Positions 15,087 to 24,416 are shown, counted from the first letter of the stretch. The stretch is 37,697 nucleotides of DNA from Eubacteriales bacterium (GCA_029219885.1 JAQXUH010000048.1:1-37697), one strand, 5' to 3'. Made by a program: numbers and translations. The notes: generated from the sequence alone by a model not told the origin.

Positions 15087-15849
15087 TATATCAAAAGCTT
15101 TTGAAAATGGAAAAACATTTATCGGCTTTGTTACTGCCGGTGACCCTGATATTCAGACAAGCGAAAAAATAATGCTCAAAATGGCTCAGGCAGGCTGTGA
15201 TTTGATTGAAATCGGCATACCTTTTTCAGACCCGATTGCCGAGGGACCTGTTATTCAGGAGGCAAATCTCCGTTCACTTTCTCAGGGAACAACTACTGAT
15301 AAGGTCTTTGAGCTGACAAAAAAAGTGTCACAGCAGACAGATATTCCGCTTGTGTTTATGACATATCTCAATGTGCTTTTCAAATATGGTTATGACAATT
15401 TCCTTGAAAAAGCAAAGGACGCAGGTATCAGCGGAGTAATAATTCCCGATATGCCTTATGAGGAAAAGGACGAGCTTCAAAGCGTAGCTGTGAATTACGG
15501 CATAGATGTAATTTCTCTTATTGCTCCCACCAGCGAGGACAGAATAAAAATGATAGCCTCTGACGCAAAGGGCTTTATTTACACAGTTTCTTCTCTCGGT
15601 GTAACAGGTGCAAGAAAAGAAATTACCACCGATTTGAACACCATAACAAAGCATATTAGGAAAGTAACAAATATTCCTGTTGCAATCGGTTTCGGCATTA
15701 ACACTCCTGAGCAGGCAAAGGAATATTCATCGCTTGCCGACGGCGTAATTGTAGGCTCTGCCATTGTTGAAATAGTCGGTAAGTACGGCAAAAACGCTCC
15801 TGACAAGGTCTATGATTATGTTAAATCAATGAAAGATGCAATGAGATAA
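15079..15849 (+). CDS. trpA: Tryptophan synthase alpha chain
   Basis: This subunit cleaves indole-3-glycerol phosphate to indole, channelled to TrpB. The 256-residue protein has VTAGDPD, the catalytic Glu44 ([11 protein letters not shown]), [12 protein letters not shown] and [10 protein letters not shown]. The residue equivalent to the second catalytic Asp is Glu55 (AEGPVIQ), a variant I recall as common in Firmicutes. A GTG at 15079 is the best start: AGGGGGG (15063-15069) lies 9 bases upstream, whereas the TTG at 15070 abuts it. It overlaps trpB by 8 bases. Confidence 0.94.
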   Translation: MSNISKAFENGKTFIGFVTAGDPDIQTSEKIMLKMAQAGCDLIEIGIPFSDPIAEGPVIQEANLRSLSQGTTTDKVFELTKKVSQQTDIPLVFMTYLNVLFKYGYDNFLEKAKDAGISGVIIPDMPYEEKDELQSVAVNYGIDVISLIAPTSEDRIKMIASDAKGFIYTVSSLGVTGARKEITTDLNTITKHIRKVTNIPVAIGFGINTPEQAKEYSSLADGVIVGSAIVEIVGKYGKNAPDKVYDYVKSMKDAMR

Positions 15850-15855
15850 AAACAA

Positions 15856-15890
15856 AAAAGACTTGCAAGTTTTTAACCTGCAAGTCTTTT
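15856..15890. terminator. Bidirectional terminator after trpA
   Basis: AAAAGACTTGCA (15856-15867) pairs perfectly with TGCAAGTCTTTT (15879-15890). A and T flanks let it end both the trp operon and the convergent DAHP synthase gene. Confidence 0.88.
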
Positions 15891-15906
15891 GTTATATGTC
15901 CGTTTA

Positions 15907-16947
15907 TTAAAGCTGGTCGGCGATGGTGTAAATCATTTCCTTTGTCTTTTCCCAACCGAGACATGGGTCGGTAATTGACTTTCCGTAAACGCCGTCCTCG
16001 ACCTTTTGACAGCCGTCCTCAATGTAGGACTCTACCATAAAGCCCTTTACCATAGACTTTATATCGTCGCTGTGACGCATTGAGTGGAGAACTTCGTTTG
16101 CAATTCTGACCTGCTCAAGATACTTCTTTCCTGAGTTGCTGTGGTTGGTGTCAACAACGACAGCAGGATTTTTATAGTCACCTGTGCAGTACATATCGTA
16201 AAGCTGTCTTAAATCTTCATAGTGGTAGTTAGGGTGATTGTTGCCGTGCTTGCTGACGCTTCCTCTGAGAATTGCGTGTGCCAGCGGATTACCCTTTGAC
16301 TCAACCTCCCATCCTCTGTAAAGGAAAGTATGGTCGCCGTGAGCAGCTCTGATTGAATTAAGCATTATTGAAAGGTCGCCGCTTGTTGGATTTTTCATAC
16401 CAACAGGAATATCCATACCTGATGAAACAAGGCGGTGCTCCTGATTTTCAACACTTCTTGCACCTACTGCAACGTATGAAAGCAGGTCGGAAAGATATCT
16501 GTAATTCTGTGGATAAAGCATTTCATCGGCACAGGTAAGTCCTGTTTCTTCAATAGCGTCCTTGTGAAGCTCACGAATAGCCTTGATACCCTCAAGCATA
16601 TCAGGCTGCTTGTCCGGGTCAGGCTGATGAAGCATACCCTTGTAGCCTGCACCTGTTGTTCTCGGCTTTCCTGTGTAGATACGAGGAATGATTATGATTT
16701 TATCCTCAACCTCTTTCTGCACATCTGCAAGACGGTGAATGTAGTCGAGTACTGGTTCCTTTTTATCTGCGGAGCAAGGACCTATGATAAGTAAAAACTT
16801 ATCGCTTTCACCTGTGAATACCTTTGCTATCTTTTCATCTCTTTCTGCCTTAATCTTTTCAGCCTCGGCAGAAAGTGGCATTTCTGCTTTAATTTCCTGC
16901 GGAACAGGAAGCTTTCTTTTGAAATATGTATTTGTCATATTGTCCAT
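15907..16947 (-). CDS. aroF: 3-deoxy-7-phosphoheptulonate (DAHP) synthase, AroF/G/H type
   Basis: This enzyme condenses phosphoenolpyruvate and erythrose 4-phosphate, the entry step to chorismate and so to tryptophan. The 346-residue protein shows the class I-alpha pattern: IIGPCSADKKEPVLDYI, RIYTGKPRTTGAGYKGM, ADEMLYPQ, VGARSVENQEHR, GMKNPTSGD and VVDTNHSNSGK. The ATG at 16947 has AGGTG 6 bases upstream; the GTG at 16956 lies in that site. It lies tail-to-tail with the trp operon. Which amino acid inhibits it cannot be read here, so the aroF symbol denotes the family only. Confidence 0.93.
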   Translation of the reverse strand: MDNMTNTYFKRKLPVPQEIKAEMPLSAEAEKIKAERDEKIAKVFTGESDKFLLIIGPCSADKKEPVLDYIHRLADVQKEVEDKIIIIPRIYTGKPRTTGAGYKGMLHQPDPDKQPDMLEGIKAIRELHKDAIEETGLTCADEMLYPQNYRYLSDLLSYVAVGARSVENQEHRLVSSGMDIPVGMKNPTSGDLSIMLNSIRAAHGDHTFLYRGWEVESKGNPLAHAILRGSVSKHGNNHPNYHYEDLRQLYDMYCTGDYKNPAVVVDTNHSNSGKKYLEQVRIANEVLHSMRHSDDIKSMVKGFMVESYIEDGCQKVEDGVYGKSITDPCLGWEKTKEMIYTIADQL

Positions 16948-16981
16948 TTCTATCACCTGCGAACTAAAATTTTCACGTTAT

Positions 16982-17011
16982 ATAATATAATAATTTAACA
17001 TCAGTTGTCAA
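16982..17011 (-). promoter_or_regulatory. Promoter of the DAHP synthase gene
   Basis: On the minus strand, TTGACA (17011-17006), 18 bases, TATTAT (16987-16982). I saw no T-box or other attenuator in the short leader. Confidence 0.7.
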
Positions 17012-17086
17012 TAACGTACTTTAAACCGTTAAAATAAAAATAAAAAATTTCCGAAAATGTGAATTTTCCTCTTTGACTATAGACTT

Positions 17087-17106
17087 TTATCATACTTCTA
17101 TGATAA
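17087..17106. promoter_or_regulatory. Palindrome upstream of the muramidase genes, possible operator
   Basis: TTATCATA (17087-17094) and TATGATAA (17099-17106) form a perfect 8-bp inverted repeat around CTTC, 31 bases before the ATG at 17138. Its right arm contains TATGAT, a possible -10. A TTGACT at 17073-17078 is present but the 20-base spacing is poor. It may be a regulator site overlapping a promoter. Confidence 0.4.
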
Positions 17107-17137
17107 TATATTACCGTTGTGAAAAAAGGGGAGAATT

Positions 17138-17923
17138 ATGGTTCTTAATGTTAAAGACAAAATAAAGAAAACAGATAAAAAATCAGTCATTATGCTTATT
17201 GCTTTGATTGTTGTTGCCGCTGTTATTGCTATGGCCGCAGTATCCACTGAAAAGGGTCACGATATTATATATTACGATTTTGAAAAGGAAGTAGCCTGCG
17301 GTATAGATGTTTCCGAGCACAACGGCAATATTGATTGGCAGACAGTTAAGGATAATACAGATTTTGCATATATACGTGTAGGTTATCGTGGTTACGGCAC
17401 AGGAAAAATCGTTGAGGATAAATACGCAAAGGAAAATCTTAATGGTGCAAAAAAAGCAGGCATACCATTCGGAGTGTATTTCTATTCTCAGGCGGTAAAT
17501 GAAAAAGAGGCAAAGGCAGAGGCTGAATTCGTTTTAAAACAGATAAAAAAGTATAGTCCCGAGTTGCCTGTAATAATTGATTTTGAATATGCTTCGGATG
17601 AAAAGAATTTGAAAACAGGCAGGCTTTATGAGGCCTTCCTATCTAAAAACGAAAGTACGGCAGTAATCAATGCTTTCTGCAAGGAAGTTAAGAAAGAGGG
17701 CTATGCCTACGGAGTGTATGCGTCATCATCTGTGTTGAATTTTGACATCAATACAGACGAGCTTATGAAAGACGCCGTTATTTGGGCCGCCGACTACGGA
17801 GATTCTGTTAGGTACGATATTGACTACAGAATGTGGCAGTATTCACGCACAGGAGAATGTGCAGGCGTAAACAGCAATAGCGTTGACCTTAATTATTATT
17901 ACAGCAAAACTCAAAGAGGTTAA
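17138..17923 (+). CDS. Membrane-anchored GH25 muramidase
   Basis: This is a peptidoglycan N-acetylmuramidase of glycoside hydrolase family 25, probably tethered outside the membrane. A single membrane segment lies at about 16-35 after a basic N-terminus. The GH25 barrel (52-258) has GIDVSEHNG (Asp57), the catalytic VIIDFE (Asp148/Glu150), VYFYSQA, and the C-terminal MWQYSR and VDLNYY. AGGGGAG lies upstream of the ATG at 17138. The 261-residue protein has no wall-binding repeats. It is followed after 7 bases by a second GH25 gene. It likely acts in cell-wall turnover rather than phage lysis, since no phage genes are nearby. Confidence 0.88.
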   Translation: MVLNVKDKIKKTDKKSVIMLIALIVVAAVIAMAAVSTEKGHDIIYYDFEKEVACGIDVSEHNGNIDWQTVKDNTDFAYIRVGYRGYGTGKIVEDKYAKENLNGAKKAGIPFGVYFYSQAVNEKEAKAEAEFVLKQIKKYSPELPVIIDFEYASDEKNLKTGRLYEAFLSKNESTAVINAFCKEVKKEGYAYGVYASSSVLNFDINTDELMKDAVIWAADYGDSVRYDIDYRMWQYSRTGECAGVNSNSVDLNYYYSKTQRG

Positions 17924-17930
17924 ATTTTAA

Positions 17931-19730
17931 ATGAAAAAAATCGCAAAACCCTTATCACTTATTCTCGCAGCTTTTATGATTTTTCAATGTGGCATTACTG
18001 CGTCTGCCGCTGAAAAAATTAAAAGCAAGTACAACGGCAAGACTTATACTCATCAAACAAGATTTGATGAATACGATATTTCGTACGGTATTGACGTGTC
18101 ACAGCATAACGGCGACATTAATTTTAAAAAGGTAAAGGCAGACGGAATTGATTACGTTTTTATTCGCGTAGGATATACGGGATATACAAAATCTGCCTTT
18201 TCTTTGAATTACGATAAAAAGTATAAAACGTATATCAAAGACGCAATTGCGGCAGGTCTTGATGTGGGCGTTTATTGGTATTCTCAGGCACTTACTGTTA
18301 ATGAGGCTGTACAAGAGGCAAACAAGCTCCTTACTGCAATTTCAAGCTATGATATCACTATGCCTGTTGTGTTCGACTACGAATTTGCCTGTACAAGTGC
18401 AGGACGTCTTGACAGTGCAAAGCTGTCAAAAGCTCGGATGACGGAAAATGCTCTTGCATTTCTCGATACAGTTTCGTCAGCGGGATATGACGGATGTCTT
18501 TATGCCAGCGAAAACTTTTTGAAAGAGAAGCTTTACGCCGATAAAATTTCATCTCTTTATCCTATATGGCTTGCAAATTACAGTACAAGCACTAATTACA
18601 GCGGAGATTTTGAATATTGGCAGCACACATCAGCAGGTAAGGTTTCGGGTATCGGCGGTAATGTCGATATAAACTTCCGCTATGTTGGAGATATCTATGA
18701 GCTGGAAAATCAGGTGTATACCGGTATGCCGATAACTCCTGAGCCTGTTGTGTATTTTGACGGCTACCTCGCAGAAAAAGGAGTAGATTACGAGCTTGTA
18801 TATCACGATAACGTCAATGTGGGCATAGGCGTTGCCGAGGCTGTCGGTTTAGGAGTTTTTAACACTTTTAAAACGCAGTACCGCTTTAGAATTGCTCCTG
18901 CCAAGGTTGAAAATTTAACCTACGTTTCAAACAGCGACACCTCTCTGACATATTGCTGGTCAGCAGTAAACGGAGCAACAAGCTATAAGCTTTATATCAC
19001 AAACAATACAAATGCAAATACATTTACAAAGACTGTTACAGAAACCTTTGCAACTATTTCCGGACTGACTCCCGGTAATGAATATTCCGTAAAGGTTTGT
19101 GCAGGCGGACTTAATTCCAAGGGCGTTACTCTTTGGGGCGATTATTCCGATGTTGATACAAAAATCACCTCAGGCAGTAAGGTTACGGGACTTAAGGTGA
19201 AGTCACGCAGCTCAAGTGCAGTCAGAATTTCCTGGAAAAAGGTTGCAGGCTGTCAGCAGTATGTAATATATAAATATAATTCCACAACAGGAAAGTATCA
19301 GGAGCTTGCAAGAGTATCAGGCAGCAAGGACAATTACAAGGCTGATGGCTTAACTGCCGGCAAGGCATACAAGTTTAAAGTTTCAGCAGTTATAAACGGT
19401 CAGGAGGGTACAAGAAGCGACGGAATCAAAGCTACCGTAAGACCTAAAAAAGTCAGCCTTAAATCTGCAAAAAATACTTCAAAGCGAAAGATTAGTGTGA
19501 AGTGGAGTAAAACAACTGCCGACGGATATCAAATTCAGTGGTCAACGAAGAAGAGTTTTTCCTCAGATTACAAGTCGGTAATCGTTTCAAAAGGCAGTCA
19601 GACGTCAAAGACAATCAAGACGTCAAAAAGCAAAAGAACGTATTATGTTCGCATCAGAGCCTATAAAAACGAAAACGGCACAAGAATTTACGGCAGCTGG
19701 TCGTCGGTTAAAGCTGTAAAAGTGAAATAG
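17931..19730 (+). CDS. Secreted GH25 muramidase with C-terminal Fn3-like domains
   Basis: This 599-residue exported protein has a signal peptide (1-27, cleavage near TASAA). A GH25 domain follows (about 50-250) with GIDVSQHNG (Asp55) and VVFDYE (Asp149/Glu151). Next is a YTG-type surface-domain segment (about 262-320: a proline-rich turn, then DYELVYHDNVNVG), then three fibronectin type III-like domains (about 322-415, 418-505 and 506-599). The last are rich in Lys and Ser. The repeats may hold the enzyme at the wall. The first and last Fn3 units differ, so this is not a recent duplication. The ribosome site AGAGG lies 11 bases upstream, overlapping the end of the first muramidase gene. Confidence 0.88.
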   Translation: MKKIAKPLSLILAAFMIFQCGITASAAEKIKSKYNGKTYTHQTRFDEYDISYGIDVSQHNGDINFKKVKADGIDYVFIRVGYTGYTKSAFSLNYDKKYKTYIKDAIAAGLDVGVYWYSQALTVNEAVQEANKLLTAISSYDITMPVVFDYEFACTSAGRLDSAKLSKARMTENALAFLDTVSSAGYDGCLYASENFLKEKLYADKISSLYPIWLANYSTSTNYSGDFEYWQHTSAGKVSGIGGNVDINFRYVGDIYELENQVYTGMPITPEPVVYFDGYLAEKGVDYELVYHDNVNVGIGVAEAVGLGVFNTFKTQYRFRIAPAKVENLTYVSNSDTSLTYCWSAVNGATSYKLYITNNTNANTFTKTVTETFATISGLTPGNEYSVKVCAGGLNSKGVTLWGDYSDVDTKITSGSKVTGLKVKSRSSSAVRISWKKVAGCQQYVIYKYNSTTGKYQELARVSGSKDNYKADGLTAGKAYKFKVSAVINGQEGTRSDGIKATVRPKKVSLKSAKNTSKRKISVKWSKTTADGYQIQWSTKKSFSSDYKSVIVSKGSQTSKTIKTSKSKRTYYVRIRAYKNENGTRIYGSWSSVKAVKVK

Positions 19731-19759
19731 CCTTAATTAAATATATTATAATAAAATAC

Positions 19760-19787
19760 TTGACAAATTATTTTATTGTGATATTAT
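19760..19787 (+). promoter_or_regulatory. Promoter of the rimP-nusA-infB operon
   Basis: Perfect TTGACA (19760-19765), 16 bases, TATTAT (19782-19787). It lies after the muramidase gene and before the leader hairpin. Confidence 0.65.
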
Positions 19788-19815
19788 ATGTTATGTTAGA
19801 TTATAAGCCTTAAGT

Positions 19816-19840
19816 GAGAGTGGACCGACGGTCCGCTCTC
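19816..19840 (+). promoter_or_regulatory. Leader hairpin upstream of rimP
   Basis: GAGAG-T-GGACC (19816-19826) pairs with GGTCC-G-CTCTC (19830-19840) around a GAC loop, two stems of 5 bp broken by one T-G pair. No T run follows directly; a T8 tract comes about 20 bases later (19859 onward). It could be an attenuator or a protein-binding site for NusA-operon control. Function is unknown. No gene lies in 19731-19893. Confidence 0.5.
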
Positions 19841-19893
19841 TTGCTATTATTCAGGCAGTTTTTTTTACAAAAGACTTTTGAGGGGGTTATTTA

Positions 19894-20385
19894 TTGGCAG
19901 GAAAAGGAAATACTGTTTCAAGGGTGACTGAAATTGTTACACCTTACGCAGAGCAGTTAGGACTTGATATCTGGGATATCAGGTTTGTCAAAGAGGGTAC
20001 AGATTGGTATCTTCGCATATTTATAGATAAGGACGGCGGAGTTTCAATTGACGACTGTGTCGATTTAACTCACGCAATAACAAAGCCACTTGACGAAGCG
20101 GACCCAATCAGCCAAAGCTATCTTTTAGAGGTCAGCTCACCGGGAGTTGAAAGAGAGCTTGTCACCGACCGCCATTTTGAAAAATATATCGGTGCCGATG
20201 TTATGTTCAGGCTCATCAGACCTATTGATAAGGTCAGAGATTTCAGCGGTAAGCTTACTGCCTACGATAACGGCGAGATTACAGTTCTTCTCGGCGACGG
20301 CGAAACGCTGACAGTTAATAAGAAAGAAACGTCATACGTTAAGCTTGACGACTTTGATATAAACGATTTTAGCAAAGAAATTTAA
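19894..20385 (+). CDS. rimP: Ribosome maturation factor RimP
   Basis: This factor assists 30S subunit maturation. The 163-residue protein shows the N-terminal LGLDIWDIRFVKEG and LRIFIDKDGGVSIDDCVDLTHAI, with YLLEVSSPGVEREL, and a C-terminal Sm-like domain. It starts with TTG at 19894, with AGGGGG (19881-19886) 7 bases upstream; no better ATG exists. It is first gene of the nusA-infB operon, 26 bases before nusA. Confidence 0.93.
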   Translation: MAGKGNTVSRVTEIVTPYAEQLGLDIWDIRFVKEGTDWYLRIFIDKDGGVSIDDCVDLTHAITKPLDEADPISQSYLLEVSSPGVERELVTDRHFEKYIGADVMFRLIRPIDKVRDFSGKLTAYDNGEITVLLGDGETLTVNKKETSYVKLDDFDINDFSKEI

Positions 20386-20411
20386 TTTTATCACGAAAGG
20401 ATGATAGGAAA

Positions 20412-21476
20412 ATGAGTAAAGAATTTTTTGACGCTGTAAAAGCAGTTGCAAACGAAAAAGGCATCTCAGAGGAGTATCTTTACGATAAGATTGCTGCCGC
20501 ACTTGTGGTTGCCGCAAAGCACGATTATAACGGCAAGGATATTGTTCACTGCGATATCGACCCTGAAAAGCAGAAAATAAAGCTTTATGTTACAAAGAAT
20601 GTTGTAGAGGAAATCGAGGACGAGGACACAGACCTTACACTTGAGCAGGCACAGCTTATCCGCAAGTCCGCTAAGGTTGGCAAGACAGTTGATATCCCTC
20701 TTAAAACTAAGAATTTCAGCCGAGTTATTGCTATGACAGCTAAGCACGTTATCCGTCAGGGTATCCGTGAGGGCGAAAGAGGAATGATGCTTGAGGAGTT
20801 CAGGTCCAAGAGCCAGGAGCTTCTTACAGGTAAGGTTGAAAGAATTGACCCGTTCAACGGCAATGTTTTCCTCACAATCGGCAAGAATTCTGCAATTCTC
20901 CCTAAAACCGAACAGGTTCCGGGCGAGGTATTCACAGAGGGCGACAACGTTAAGGTTTATGTTGTTGACGTAAGAGAAGGCGGCGGAAAGTCACCGAGAG
21001 TTATGATTTCAAGAACACATCCCGGAATTGTACGCCGTTTGTTTGAGCAGGAGGTTCCTGAGATTTTTGACGGAACTATCGAAATCAAGTCAGTTTCCCG
21101 TGAGGCAGGCTCAAGAACAAAGATTGCCGTTTTAACAAAGGACGAGGATGTTGACCCTGTAGGTGCTTGTATCGGACCGAGAGGTCAGCGTGTATCAAAT
21201 ATCGTTGAGGCTCTCGGCGGTGAAAAAATCGATATCGTTAAGTACAGCGACGACCCTGCTGAATATGTAAGTGCATCACTTGCACCATCAGAGGTTTGCT
21301 CAGTTGAGATTATTGACGAGCAGGCTAAGTCATGCAGAGCAACTGTTCCTGATGACCAGCTTTCACTTGCTATCGGCAACAAGGGACAGAACGTTCGTCT
21401 TGCTGCTAAGCTTACAGGCTGGAAGATAGATATTAAACCTGAATCAGGATTTTTTGAAGGAACTGAAACAGTATGA
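20412..21476 (+). CDS. nusA: Transcription termination/antitermination factor NusA
   Basis: This RNA polymerase-associated factor controls pausing and termination. The 354-residue protein has an N-terminal polymerase-binding domain (1-130), an S1 domain (about 135-200, GKVERIDPFNGNVFLTIG) and tandem KH domains (about 205-345: DPVGACIGPRGQRVSNIVEALGGE and AIGNKGQNVRLAAKLTGW). It lacks the C-terminal acidic repeats of proteobacterial NusA, as usual in Firmicutes. The stop overlaps the next start as ATGA. Confidence 0.96.
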   Translation: MSKEFFDAVKAVANEKGISEEYLYDKIAAALVVAAKHDYNGKDIVHCDIDPEKQKIKLYVTKNVVEEIEDEDTDLTLEQAQLIRKSAKVGKTVDIPLKTKNFSRVIAMTAKHVIRQGIREGERGMMLEEFRSKSQELLTGKVERIDPFNGNVFLTIGKNSAILPKTEQVPGEVFTEGDNVKVYVVDVREGGGKSPRVMISRTHPGIVRRLFEQEVPEIFDGTIEIKSVSREAGSRTKIAVLTKDEDVDPVGACIGPRGQRVSNIVEALGGEKIDIVKYSDDPAEYVSASLAPSEVCSVEIIDEQAKSCRATVPDDQLSLAIGNKGQNVRLAAKLTGWKIDIKPESGFFEGTETV

Positions 21477-21739
21477 AGGTAAAGAAAATTCCTTTGAGAA
21501 TGTGCACAGGCTGCGGAGAAATGTTTGATAAGCGTACTCTTGTCAGAGTAGTTAAAAGTCCCGACGGCGAGGTTTCTCTCGACTTGACAGGAAAGAAATC
21601 AGGCAGAGGTGCTTATGTTTGCAAAAATTCCGAATGCCTTGCAAAAGCAAGAAAAAAGAAAGCATTTGAGCGTGCCTTTTCTATGCAGATAAGCGAAGAG
21701 GTTTACAATCAAATGGAAGAAGAAATGAAAAATGCTTAA
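21473..21739 (+). CDS. ylxR: YlxR/RnpM-family RNA-binding protein
   Basis: This 88-residue basic protein has the family signature RMCTGCGEMFDKRTLVRVV (Cys11/Cys14) and GRGAYVCKNSEC. Members sit between nusA and infB in Firmicutes. They have been reported to bind RNA, including RNase P RNA in B. subtilis (RnpM). It overlaps nusA by 4 bases and the L7Ae-like gene by 8. Confidence 0.93.
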   Translation: MKVKKIPLRMCTGCGEMFDKRTLVRVVKSPDGEVSLDLTGKKSGRGAYVCKNSECLAKARKKKAFERAFSMQISEEVYNQMEEEMKNA

Positions 21740-22064
21740 GGACAAAACACTTTCAATGTTGGGGCTTGCCCGCAGGGCAGGTAAGCTTTCAATGGGTCAC
21801 GATATGGCTTTGCAGTCGGTGATGAACAAAAAGGCAAAAATGCTTATTTTTTGCAACGACGTTTCACCGAGACTTGTGAGAGAGTTTAATAAAACATTAG
21901 AGCTTCACCACATTGATATACCTGTTTTTGAAACAGAGCTGACTATTGAAGAAATACACTTTTTCGTCGGATACAAGGCAGGAGTTATTACAGTTGACGA
22001 CGAGAATTTTTCGAGAAAAATAATTTCATTATTAACACAGGAGGAAAATGCGAATGGTAATTAA
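21732..22064 (+). CDS. ylxQ: L7Ae-family ribosomal-like protein YlxQ
   Basis: This 110-residue protein of the L7Ae/L30e fold starts LSMLGLARRAGKLSMGHD and has KAKMLIFCNDVSPRLV. The family binds kink-turn RNA; the cellular partner of YlxQ is unclear. It overlaps ylxR by 8 bases and infB by 11, so translation of the block is tightly coupled. Confidence 0.92.
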   Translation: MLKDKTLSMLGLARRAGKLSMGHDMALQSVMNKKAKMLIFCNDVSPRLVREFNKTLELHHIDIPVFETELTIEEIHFFVGYKAGVITVDDENFSRKIISLLTQEENANGN

Positions 22065-24414
22065 GGTTAAGGTTTCCGATATTGCAAGCGATTTCGGAAA
22101 GAATAACAAGGACATTATAAATATTCTTAACGATTACTGCGACGGTCCTGCAAAAAAGGCTAATACTGTTCTTGAGGAAAATGAGCTTAATATTCTTTTC
22201 GATAAGCTCACCGCTGACAGCAGTGTTGATAGCTTTGACGGCTACTTTGCGACAGGCAGAAAGCAGGAAAACAAGAATACTAAAAAGAAGAGCACTCCGG
22301 CAGAAAACAAATCTGCAAATAAAAAGCATCAGAGTCAGGCAGCTATTCTCCAAATGGCAGAGCAGGCTGCAAAGCGTGCAGAGGAAAAGGCAAAGAAAAA
22401 GGCCAACAGTACACCTCAGGCAAGAACTAAGGGTGAGGCACGCCACGTTGATACTCGTGTAAACAACGTTGACCTTGAAAAGTATAATCAGAAGTACGAG
22501 GATATCGCTCCTGCTTCACAGATGAATGATTATCAGAAAAAGCAGAAGCTTAATCAGAAGTCAAAGCAGTACAGAAAGAAGAAGCCACAGGGTATGCACG
22601 CTCGTTCCAAGAAGGAAACAGAGTCACAGCGTCTTGCAAGAATTGCAGAGCAGAGAAAGAAGCAGCATATCACAATTCAGGTGCCTGACGAAATTACAGT
22701 AGGCGACCTTGCAAGCCTTCTTCGTATGACTGCCACCGAGGTTATTAAAAAGCTTATGGCTCTCGGCGTAATGGCTACTGTAAATGAGGTTATCGACTAC
22801 GATACAGCAGAGATTGTTGCTACCGAGCTTGGTGCAAAGGTTGAGCACGAGGTAGTTGTAACTATCGAGGAGCAGATTATTGAAGAAGAGGTTGAGGACG
22901 ATGAGAACGCTGTTACAAGACCTCCTGTTGTCTGCGTAATGGGCCACGTTGACCATGGTAAGACATCTATCCTTGATGCTATCCGTGATACTGATGTAAC
23001 CTCTACTGAGGCAGGCGGTATTACACAGGCTATCGGTGCATATCAGGTTGAGATTAACGGCGAAAAGATTACTTTCCTTGATACTCCTGGTCACGCCGCA
23101 TTTACAGCAATGCGTGCAAGAGGTGCAATGGCAACTGATATTGCAGTTCTCGTTGTTGCAGCCGATGACGGAATTATGCCACAGACTGTTGAGGCTATCA
23201 ACCACGCTAAAGCAGCAGGTGTTGAAATCATAGTTGCTATCAATAAGATGGATAAAGAGGGTGCAAATCCTGACAGAGTTCTTCAGCAGCTTACAGAGCA
23301 CGAGCTTGTTCCTGAGGAATGGGGCGGCGACGTTATATGCGTACCTGTTTCAGCAAAAACCAGAATGGGCATTGATAAGCTCCTTGAAACAATTCTTCTT
23401 GTTGCAGAAATGAGTGAGCTTAAGGCTAACCCTAACAGGTCTGCAAAGGGTGTTGTTATCGAGGCTAAGCTTGATAAGGGCAGAGGTCCTGTTGCAACAC
23501 TTCTTGTACAGAATGGTACTCTTAACGCAGGTGATATCGTTGTTGCCGGCACATCAGTAGGTAAAATCAGGGCTATGACCGATTACCACGGCAAGCCGAT
23601 TGAAACAGCAGGTCCGTCAGTTCCTGTTGAGATTATGGGTCTTGATACTGCTCCTATGAGCGGTGACGAATTCAACGCCGTATCCGACGAAAAGCTTGCA
23701 AGAGCACTTGTTGAGCAGAGAAGAGAGCAGGCTAAGGAAGAAGAGTTCAAGCTCTTCCAGAAGGTTACTCTTGATACTCTCTTTGACACTCTCCAGGAGG
23801 GTGAAATGAAAGAGCTTAACATTATCATCAAGGCTGATGTTCAGGGCTCTGTTGAGGCTGTTAAGCAGTCACTTCTCAAGATAGAGAACGACGAGGTTAA
23901 TGTTAAGATTGTTCACGGTGCAGTAGGTACAGTAAACGAAAGCGACGTTATGCTTGCAAATGCGTCTAACGCAATTATCGTTGCATTTAACACAGGTGTT
24001 GACCAGATTGCCGCAGATAATGCACAGCGTGACGGAATTGAAATTAAATCATACGACATTATTTATGATGCTATCGAGGATATCGAAAATGCAATGAGAG
24101 GAATGAGAGCACCTAAGTATCGTGATGTTGATACAGGTGAGGTTGAGGTAAGAGAGGTTTACAAAATTTCTTCTGCCGGAACTATTGCAGGCTCTCTCGT
24201 TACAAGCGGTACTATCAAGCGTAACGGTAAAGTCCGCGTTGTCAGAAACGGTAAGCAGATTGCCGACGTTAAGCTTGCAAACCTTAAGCGTTTCAAGGAC
24301 GAGGTTAAAGAGGTTTCCTCCGGCTATGAGTGCGGTATCAGTCTTGAGGGCTGGGACGATATTCAGGCAGGCGATATTCTTCAGGCATATATTGTTGAGG
24401 AATACAGGGATTAA
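22054..24414 (+). CDS. infB: Translation initiation factor IF-2
   Basis: This GTPase brings initiator tRNA to the 30S subunit. The protein has 786 residues. A charged Lys/Ala-rich N-terminal region (about 60-200) precedes the IF2_N domain (near 208-265). The GTPase domain has G1 GHVDHGKTS (297-305), G3 DTPGH (343-347), G4 NKMD (397-400) and SAKT. Domains II, III and C2 follow. Of two ATGs, 22054 is favoured because AGGAGG (22039-22044) lies 9 bases upstream, whereas the ATG at 22048 is only 3 bases from it. Confidence 0.96.
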   Translation: MVIKVKVSDIASDFGKNNKDIINILNDYCDGPAKKANTVLEENELNILFDKLTADSSVDSFDGYFATGRKQENKNTKKKSTPAENKSANKKHQSQAAILQMAEQAAKRAEEKAKKKANSTPQARTKGEARHVDTRVNNVDLEKYNQKYEDIAPASQMNDYQKKQKLNQKSKQYRKKKPQGMHARSKKETESQRLARIAEQRKKQHITIQVPDEITVGDLASLLRMTATEVIKKLMALGVMATVNEVIDYDTAEIVATELGAKVEHEVVVTIEEQIIEEEVEDDENAVTRPPVVCVMGHVDHGKTSILDAIRDTDVTSTEAGGITQAIGAYQVEINGEKITFLDTPGHAAFTAMRARGAMATDIAVLVVAADDGIMPQTVEAINHAKAAGVEIIVAINKMDKEGANPDRVLQQLTEHELVPEEWGGDVICVPVSAKTRMGIDKLLETILLVAEMSELKANPNRSAKGVVIEAKLDKGRGPVATLLVQNGTLNAGDIVVAGTSVGKIRAMTDYHGKPIETAGPSVPVEIMGLDTAPMSGDEFNAVSDEKLARALVEQRREQAKEEEFKLFQKVTLDTLFDTLQEGEMKELNIIIKADVQGSVEAVKQSLLKIENDEVNVKIVHGAVGTVNESDVMLANASNAIIVAFNTGVDQIAADNAQRDGIEIKSYDIIYDAIEDIENAMRGMRAPKYRDVDTGEVEVREVYKISSAGTIAGSLVTSGTIKRNGKVRVVRNGKQIADVKLANLKRFKDEVKEVSSGYECGISLEGWDDIQAGDILQAYIVEEYRD

Positions 24415-24416
24415 TT

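Noticed and set aside
16564-16990. Plus-strand ORFs opposite the DAHP synthase gene
   Set aside because: No ribosome site and no recognisable features; the minus-strand enzyme covers the same bases with full motifs.
17073-17104. TTGACT ... TATGAT as a SigA promoter for the muramidase genes
   Set aside because: The spacing is 20 bases, outside the useful range; the palindrome there is reported instead.
22624-23831. Minus-strand ORFs opposite infB, up to 225 codons
   Set aside because: Cys/Ser/Leu-rich text typical of antisense frames of a GTPase gene. The plus-strand infB product is unambiguous.
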